NCBI RefSeq assembly: GCF_047948215.1
Contig: NC_134464.1
Span: 6,520,001 to 6,584,000 of the forward strand
DNA from: Lycorma delicatula
Lineage: Eukaryota; Arthropoda; Insecta; Hemiptera; Fulgoridae
Direction of reading: 5' to 3'
Length of the DNA stretch: 64,000 nucleotides
Below, in pieces: positions 58,756 through 64,000 of the stretch. The stretch's first letter is position 1. The number at the start of each line of letters is the position of its first letter. Below the pieces are notes generated by a model that did no database searches, had not been told where the DNA came from, and saw only the letters and a program-made list of their open reading frames with translations. The position numbers and the translations under genes are program-made.

Positions 58756-60700
58756 GTACTTATGATTAATTACCATCGTCTTAATTTGAAGTTTAAAGCT
58801 AGTAAAATTTTATGAAAATAAAAACATAACTTTATTGTCAATTTTTTACTTGAACAGTATATTATTATTGTTAATAGTAGTAGTAGTAGTAGTAGTAGTA
58901 GCAATAGTAGTAATACTTATCATAAAAATAAAATATTCTTTGAAAAGTTATATCTAAAAATATTCACTTGATGGAAAAAATTGAGTTTTATGCTTTATTA
59001 CTAGGGGTATTTGATAAGTCCATGAAACAGTACAATGTAACTACAGATTCACATTCAGCAAACTGCAAAACACAAAAGGCTTTCTGTCCAGGAGTTGCTT
59101 TCTTTGCTAGTGGCGCTATGAAGCGGGTAGGTATTGAATAAATCTATGAATATGCACGCGACTAAAAATGTCTTTTGCTTTTTTATTCTAGCCTTAAATA
59201 AACACTGTGTACCTCATCCAAGAGATATAACAAATTAAATTTTGATATTCTTTTTATATGCTTTTATGTAACTTCCCATATGCACTGTATCACACAGCGG
59301 GATGATCAGAATTTTTTCAGCGATATTTAACCTATCTCCAGATGAGATAGAAGGCTAAAATTTTACATACATGCTAATTGTTGATGACAAAATTTGTCGA
59401 TTGCAAATAATGGAAATTCAAACAACCACTCATGCGTACAAAAGACTTCAATGCAGAGTGTCAATCAGCTGTGTTTACTGCTACGTAAGAAAATGAAAAT
59501 GAATAGCTTCTGTTTGGTTATTGCTGCTGTCAGTAGGCACCCTCTGGTGCAAGCGAGTGTTTTGGCAATTTACTAGACCAGTAGTGCGACAGAGAAGGTT
59601 GGTAGCGCCTTGTCTGTTATGGATGATATGAAAATTTACATAATTCATACTTATAATTAATTAGTTTTCTGTTTTCATTAGTATGTTTTCTGTTTGATAG
59701 CGTATTGTCGTTTTAAATTAAATAACAGTGATAATTTACCACTACCTATACAGTCCGCTTAGACCTTTACGTTATGATCATTCATTTTGGTCCTTTTTGC
59801 ATGCCAGATGCGTGAATATTCGTTATGTTTTTACAATATACCATGTGTGTGAGACATTTCTAAGTTCAGTTTTTTGATGAAAAAATATTTTTTTTTAGTG
59901 TCGTTCATTTAATTAGTGACGTGAATAAACTATACTTTTTTCTTTAAAGTAAATACTGGTCAAGTAAAGTAAACCCTTGAGACTAAGTGAATAACCTTTT
60001 ACTAATACTTATAAGTAAACACTTGTAACATTTGTAGTTGTCCAAGTATTTGCCAGTAGTTTTCCCATTTTGCTTTTACTTATCCAGTATTCTCTTTACT
60101 TATCAAGTGAACACTTATATGATTCATATCCTGTACATCATCATGTTCAGACACGTTTGTCAATACATCAAACGTTTCTTTTGTTTTAATCTTTTCCCAT
60201 CACAATGATCCGCGGTTGATTGGTATCCGCAAAAATATGTTGGTATCTGATTGCCTAAAAAATTGCGATAATTTAATTGCAGAATTATTTTGCGCATTTC
60301 TACCGCGTTTTTTATTAGCGAAATTTTTTTTTTTTTGCTTTCTGTTATGAAACATAGTTTGCTGATTTTAAAAATAATACTTTCAAGCGAAAGATATGTA
60401 TAGACCTCAAGTAAAGTGACGTATTTATGACCACAAATTCCTTCTCTTTTTTGTGTGCCGTATATCATAATTTATTATGTGTTTCAATACATCGATATGT
60501 TGCTAGTAAGATAAGCTATACATTTCTGAGAAAAAAATGGTCATATTCTTTCTAGTCTAAATAAAACATTTTACATCGTATAAACAAAATAAGCAACTTA
60601 GATGCCATATAAAATGATTTCATAACAGCGTTTTAAAACTGTCGCCGTAGATAGCTAGTTCAATGGCAACATGATCTGAAAAGGTTAATCAATCCAGCAC
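58756..60700. other. Intron or downstream sequence
   Basis: A (TAG)n microsatellite lies at about 58873-58903. At 59004 the plus strand reads GGGGTATTTGATAAGTCCATG, resembling a mariner-type terminal repeat, and could start a small non-autonomous element; no partner end found. No IKK exon recognised. Confidence 0.4.
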
Positions 60701-60733
60701 TGTTTGCATGCCAGTCTTTTAGCAAACATCATC

Positions 60734-61520
60734 ATGTCTAGTGAAGAGACTAATTTCGAAGTACAAGAACCATATGCGTCAGAAAGTAGCAGAATTTATT
60801 TGGTAAATATTCTTAACGACAACACCGTTGTTTTAGACTGGTCTATGTGTTCTAAAAGAATTGCTGCCAAAGAAAAAGCATGGAACACTATTCAGAAGGA
60901 ATATCAGAAAAGTGCGGGGAAGTCAATTACAGTAGAAAAACTAAAAAAAAAATTAAATAACATGAAAACAGATCTTAAAAAGAAAACTGACAAAAATAAA
61001 AGGGGGAATAGAGCAGTGAAATTACTAAAATGGGAATCAACCTCCTTGAGTTACTTGAAATTCATGAAAATCCTGTATTGCATCAGATACCGGGAGCAAC
61101 CAATGTAGGAATTGAAAATAGGATTCAAGAAGATACCCCAGTTCAGCCTACTAACGAAATCGCTAACAAGTTATCAGACAAAAATCAGGACAGCCAGAAA
61201 AGCGTAAAAAAAGAGACAACATTGGGACACTGATGAAACAGCCGATCTATCAACCATTGATCTTCAACGACTCGTTCTCAATGAGCAGCTGAAACTTGCA
61301 AGAATGCAGATGAAGAGAGAGGAAATAAAAATTAAAACAGAGGAGACAAAACTGGAACAAGAGAAAATAAAATTACGTCAGCTGCAATCATCTTCAACAG
61401 AACGGTGCGAAGTTAATGAAGAGAACAGAGATTTTGATCTCAGCCAATACATATTGTTGAAGCAATCCTCATTTTGTATTTCTGTAAAAAAAATGTATGC
61501 ATTTTGTATTTGTAAGCCTT
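60734..61520 (+). pseudogene. Myb/SANT-like DNA-binding protein, frameshifted (Harbinger-type partner)
   Basis: Starts at ATG 60734 (MSSEETNFEVQE). A Myb/SANT-type helical domain follows, with KEKAWNTIQKEYQKSAGKSI and a basic stretch LKKKLNNMKTDLKKKTDKNK (60870-61005). Two frame breaks are visible. Near 61030-61045 the reading moves into the frame with LLELLEIHENPVLHQIPGA, and near the A-run at 61204-61211 it moves into a third frame, TDETADLSTIDLQRLVLNEQ and on into a charged coiled coil (MKREEIKIKTEETKLEQEKI) to the stop near 61520. AATAAA signals lie at 61520-61535 and a 14-A run at 61550. Such proteins accompany PIF/Harbinger transposases and bring them to DNA; the convergent transposase tail downstream supports that reading. 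A retrocopy of a host gene is the alternative. Confidence 0.65.
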
Positions 61521-61901
61521 AATAAAATAAAATAAAAACCTATCACTTCCAAAAAAAAAAAAAATTAAAAATTCATTTATACTTGCGGGGGCTGCGTGCG
61601 TATGTGTGCTAACACATGCTCATTCATTCATGTGAACACATGCACGCACACACACACACACCAGTATAAAATAGAAACATCCAGTATAAATGATTAATTT
61701 TGTTTTTTCTGTTGTACTGATTTTTCTCTTTATTTATTTTTCTCCTGTTATTTATACTTATTACATTTTTTATCTACAAAATGAGGTAAGGAAAAAGGTA
61801 ACAAATTTATAATAATAATAATAATAATAAATTTTATTAAAGTTTAATAATAAATGATAAATATAAAAAAAATGGTAAAATGATAAGGAGTTTATTCCAA
61901 A

Positions 61902-62063
61902 TCAATTTTCCAACAACAAAGCCATGATTTCATTTCTTCTTGCTTGCCCTCTGAGACGAATTCCATCCTCTTCAAGTTCTTCTGGTTCTTCATTTTCATC
62001 CTCTTCTCTTTCATAATTGATATTTTCTTCTAACTCACAATATTTGTCATTTAAATGTTTCGT
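61902..62063 (-). pseudogene. PIF/Harbinger (HARBI1-like) transposase C-terminal remnant
   Basis: Minus-strand open segment of 53 codons plus stop (61904-61902). It reads TKHLNDKYCELEENINYERE, an acidic run, then GIRLRGQARRNEIMALLLEN. The start resembles the HNIC..LND segment that ends the DDE nuclease domain of Harbinger transposases, and the acidic stretch followed by RG.ARR..I...L is the usual tail of these proteins. The catalytic part is absent: similarity stops near 62063, and a (TA)n tract and BEL/Pao sequence follow. Tail-to-tail with the Myb/SANT gene, about 380 bp apart. Confidence 0.55.
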
Positions 62064-62124
62064 TTCTTAAGTTGACCAAAAATTCATTCAATAACAACTC
62101 TTTCTTTAGAATGATAATCTTAGA

Positions 62125-62127
<3 letters not shown>

Positions 62128-62157
<30 letters not shown>
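62128..62157. repeat. (TA)n microsatellite
   Basis: Fifteen uninterrupted TA units at the boundary between the Harbinger remnant and the BEL/Pao fragment. Confidence 0.95.
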
Positions 62158-62162
<5 letters not shown>

Positions 62163-62199
62163 TAAATACAATGTTAACATACAAATTAATTCTTTGAAA

Positions 62200-64000
62200 T
62201 CAAACTTTTCCATGAAGTTAACCTGCAGCATTCTTCCAATGGTTACCACAGATCTTCCAGCTAGCAAAATTAAACATGCTTCTTGGAACATCCCTTCTGA
62301 TATTGAGCTTGCAGATCCAGGATTCAGTATACCACAGCGTGTAGATTTGCTGCTCAGAACCCTGGTCTTTATAAAGATATTGTTGATGGAACAGCAAACA
62401 TGTCCAGGTTTATACTCAGGTTTGCAGAAAACTCAACTTGGTTGGATCGTGACCGATGCGTTTCATAATGAGAGACAAGAAGCGAACTCTGTCAGCAAGG
62501 TCTTTTAGTTTGACAATACTCAATTGAAGATCAGCTTCAAAGGTTTTGGCAACTTGAAGAGGTCAATGCTCAAGCTTGGTCAGTTGAAGAAAAGGAATGT
62601 GAAGCGCATTTCATTGCCAACACATCGAAGAATAAGGAAGGACAATTTATTGTCAAGTTACCTCCAAAGCAGGACATTTCAGCTCTTGGTGAATCCAAAT
62701 CAGTAGCTCTTGAATGCTTACAAAGTATTGAACATCACTTGCCTCGCATACAAATCTGAGTAGTGAGTATCGTGGATCTCTTAACGAATATCTTAGACTG
62801 GGACATACCCAACTTAATTCATCAACTAATCAACCATGTTGTTTTTTACCACATCATGCAGTCTTCAGACATGATAGTAATACCACAAAATTGTGGTATG
62901 AGCACAATGAGAACTGTCTTCGATGCATCTTCTAAAACAACTAATAACATGTCCCTGAATGATATTTTAAGAGTTGGTCCCGTTGTACAACAAGATTTGT
63001 GTTCAGTTGCTTTATGTTTCCGCACTCGCCAAATTGCATTTATTGCAGACATTAACAAAATGTATTGGTAGGTGAAAATTCATCCAGATGATTATGACTG
63101 CCAGCAAATACTGTGGCGAAATTCACCAAGTGAACCTGTACAAGAATATCAACTTATGGCACATCATCTACTCCGTACCTCGCTACTCGATGTTTCCCAG
63201 AAACTTGCAGATGATGAACAGGCTAATTACTTCGAGCAGGCCATCAAAGTGTTGAAAAATGATTATTATGTTGATGACTTCATCTCAGGAGCATATTAAC
63301 TGGATAAGGCAATTAAACTAGTCTCAGAACTATAATTACTTCTCAAAGGTGACGGTTTCGAACTCCGCAAATGGGCGTCAAACAATAGTCAGCTCTTGGA
63401 AACAATTCCTCACAAACTTCAAGAGAACTCAGCTCAGTCTTTAGCTAGATGGAACTGAAACAGTGATGACCTTAGGACTAAGATGGCAACCATCACAAGA
63501 TTGTTTTCAAATTATTAGTGGAGCTAATTCAATAGATCAACAATTTCGGCCAATGACTTTTACGAAAAGAAACATTCTTGCAACTATTTCATCTATCTTT
63601 GATCCACTCAGTCTTCTTGCTTGTACAGTAATTCTTTGCAAAATATTTATGCAAAAATTATGGACGTAAAATCTCAATTGTGATGACGAACTCCCATCAA
63701 CTTTTTTCAGAAAGATTGGTAACTCATCTACAGTTCTCTTAGATTGCTTGATGAAATTCATATTGATAGATTTGCTATGATCAAGAACCTCATCACCTAG
63801 AACTACATGGTTTCTCAGATTCCTCTGAGGCTGCCTATGGTGCTTGTGTTTATCTCAGATCCTGTAATAATGAGGGAGAAACAATTGTTAAATTACAAAC
63901 AAGTATTTTTGTCCTGTCTTAAATTATGTAGCACAGTATTGCTAGCTCATTTGATTACTAAGGTAAACACCAGCATTGGATTTGAAAATACATGATATTC
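62200..64000 (+). mobile_element. BEL/Pao LTR retrotransposon, internal pol fragment, runs off the window
   Basis: Plus-strand order: post-protease region with SWNIPSDIELADPGF (62282-62326) and KTQLGWIVTD (62428-62457). In another frame come QLQRFWQLEEVNAQAWS (about 62530-62582) and FIVKLPPKQD. The RT keeps RTVFDASSKTTNNMSLND and VGPVVQQDL (62922-62997), IAFIADINKMYW (catalytic Asp; 63032-63070), the QILWRNSPSEPVQEYQL segment, then across two compensating frameshifts to DYYVDDFISGAY (YVDD box, 63258-63296). TLGLRWQPSQDCFQI and a worn IFDPLSLLA follow (63465-63620), then RNase H-like traces (GFSDSSEAAYGA-type) to the end. It is truncated at its 5' end near 62200. Opposite orientation to the 48.5-50.6 kb BEL/Pao copy. 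No LTR in view. Confidence 0.85.

Noticed and set aside
59003..59180. Mariner-type terminal repeat as a new small element
   Set aside because: One end only; without a partner repeat or target duplication it cannot be supported as an element.
1..64000. A defence island, toxin-antitoxin or other bacterial-type system
   Set aside because: No prokaryotic gene organisation, ribosome binding sites or operons; composition and content are those of an insect nuclear genome.

Overview
The window looks like nuclear DNA of an insect, most likely a hemipteran. It is AT-rich, has spliceosomal introns and no operons, and is packed with decayed arthropod mobile elements: R1-clade, Jockey and RTE-type non-LTR elements, BEL/Pao, mariner, hAT and PIF/Harbinger. 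The insect call rests on this element mix and on one host gene; the species is not determined.

The one host gene I can support is an IkappaB kinase (IKK-beta/ird5-like) on the plus strand. Six exons are visible: 24009-24176, 32918-33033, 43747-43845, 50946-51056, 53433-53556 and 58558-58755. They join in frame to 272 codons with GT-AG borders throughout. They cover the catalytic loop, the DLG segment, an activation loop that keeps both regulatory serines and the cysteine between them, the C-lobe and the ubiquitin-like domain. The N-lobe exons and the scaffold/helical C-terminus are not visible. The introns run from about 2.4 to 10.7 kb and are filled with element debris.

Layout: 1-1.6 kb is AT-rich DNA with nothing recognised. 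From 1.8 to 19.9 kb there is a dense, less AT-rich block of broken non-LTR retrotransposons in both orientations: several R1-clade copies, one Jockey RT, and a near-identical 261-bp direct repeat. From 19.9 to 24.0 kb the DNA is AT-rich with one weak RT fragment. Intron 24.2-32.9 kb holds two related R1-clade copies head to tail. Intron 33.0-43.7 kb holds a tRNA-derived SINE, a relic of an uncharacterised multicopy protein family, a hAT transposase and a mariner transposase. Intron 43.8-50.9 kb holds an IS630/mariner-type transposase relic, an RTE-type LINE tail with a perfect 13-bp target duplication, a non-LTR relic and the 3' half of a BEL/Pao element. Intron 51.1-53.4 kb holds a mariner and an RTE-type RT fragment. 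Intron 53.6-58.6 kb holds an R1-clade copy with no RT core. After the last exon lie a PIF/Harbinger-like pair (Myb/SANT gene plus transposase tail, convergent) and a plus-strand BEL/Pao pol fragment that runs off the window.

No element carries an intact open reading frame, and I see no complete new system. The most unusual structural signals are: internal deletions in at least four non-LTR copies; short perfect inverted duplications sitting in or at element lesions; the very recent 261-bp repeat inside an otherwise old region; and the two-orientation retroelement cluster, whose form resembles a piRNA-cluster-like graveyard (inference only).
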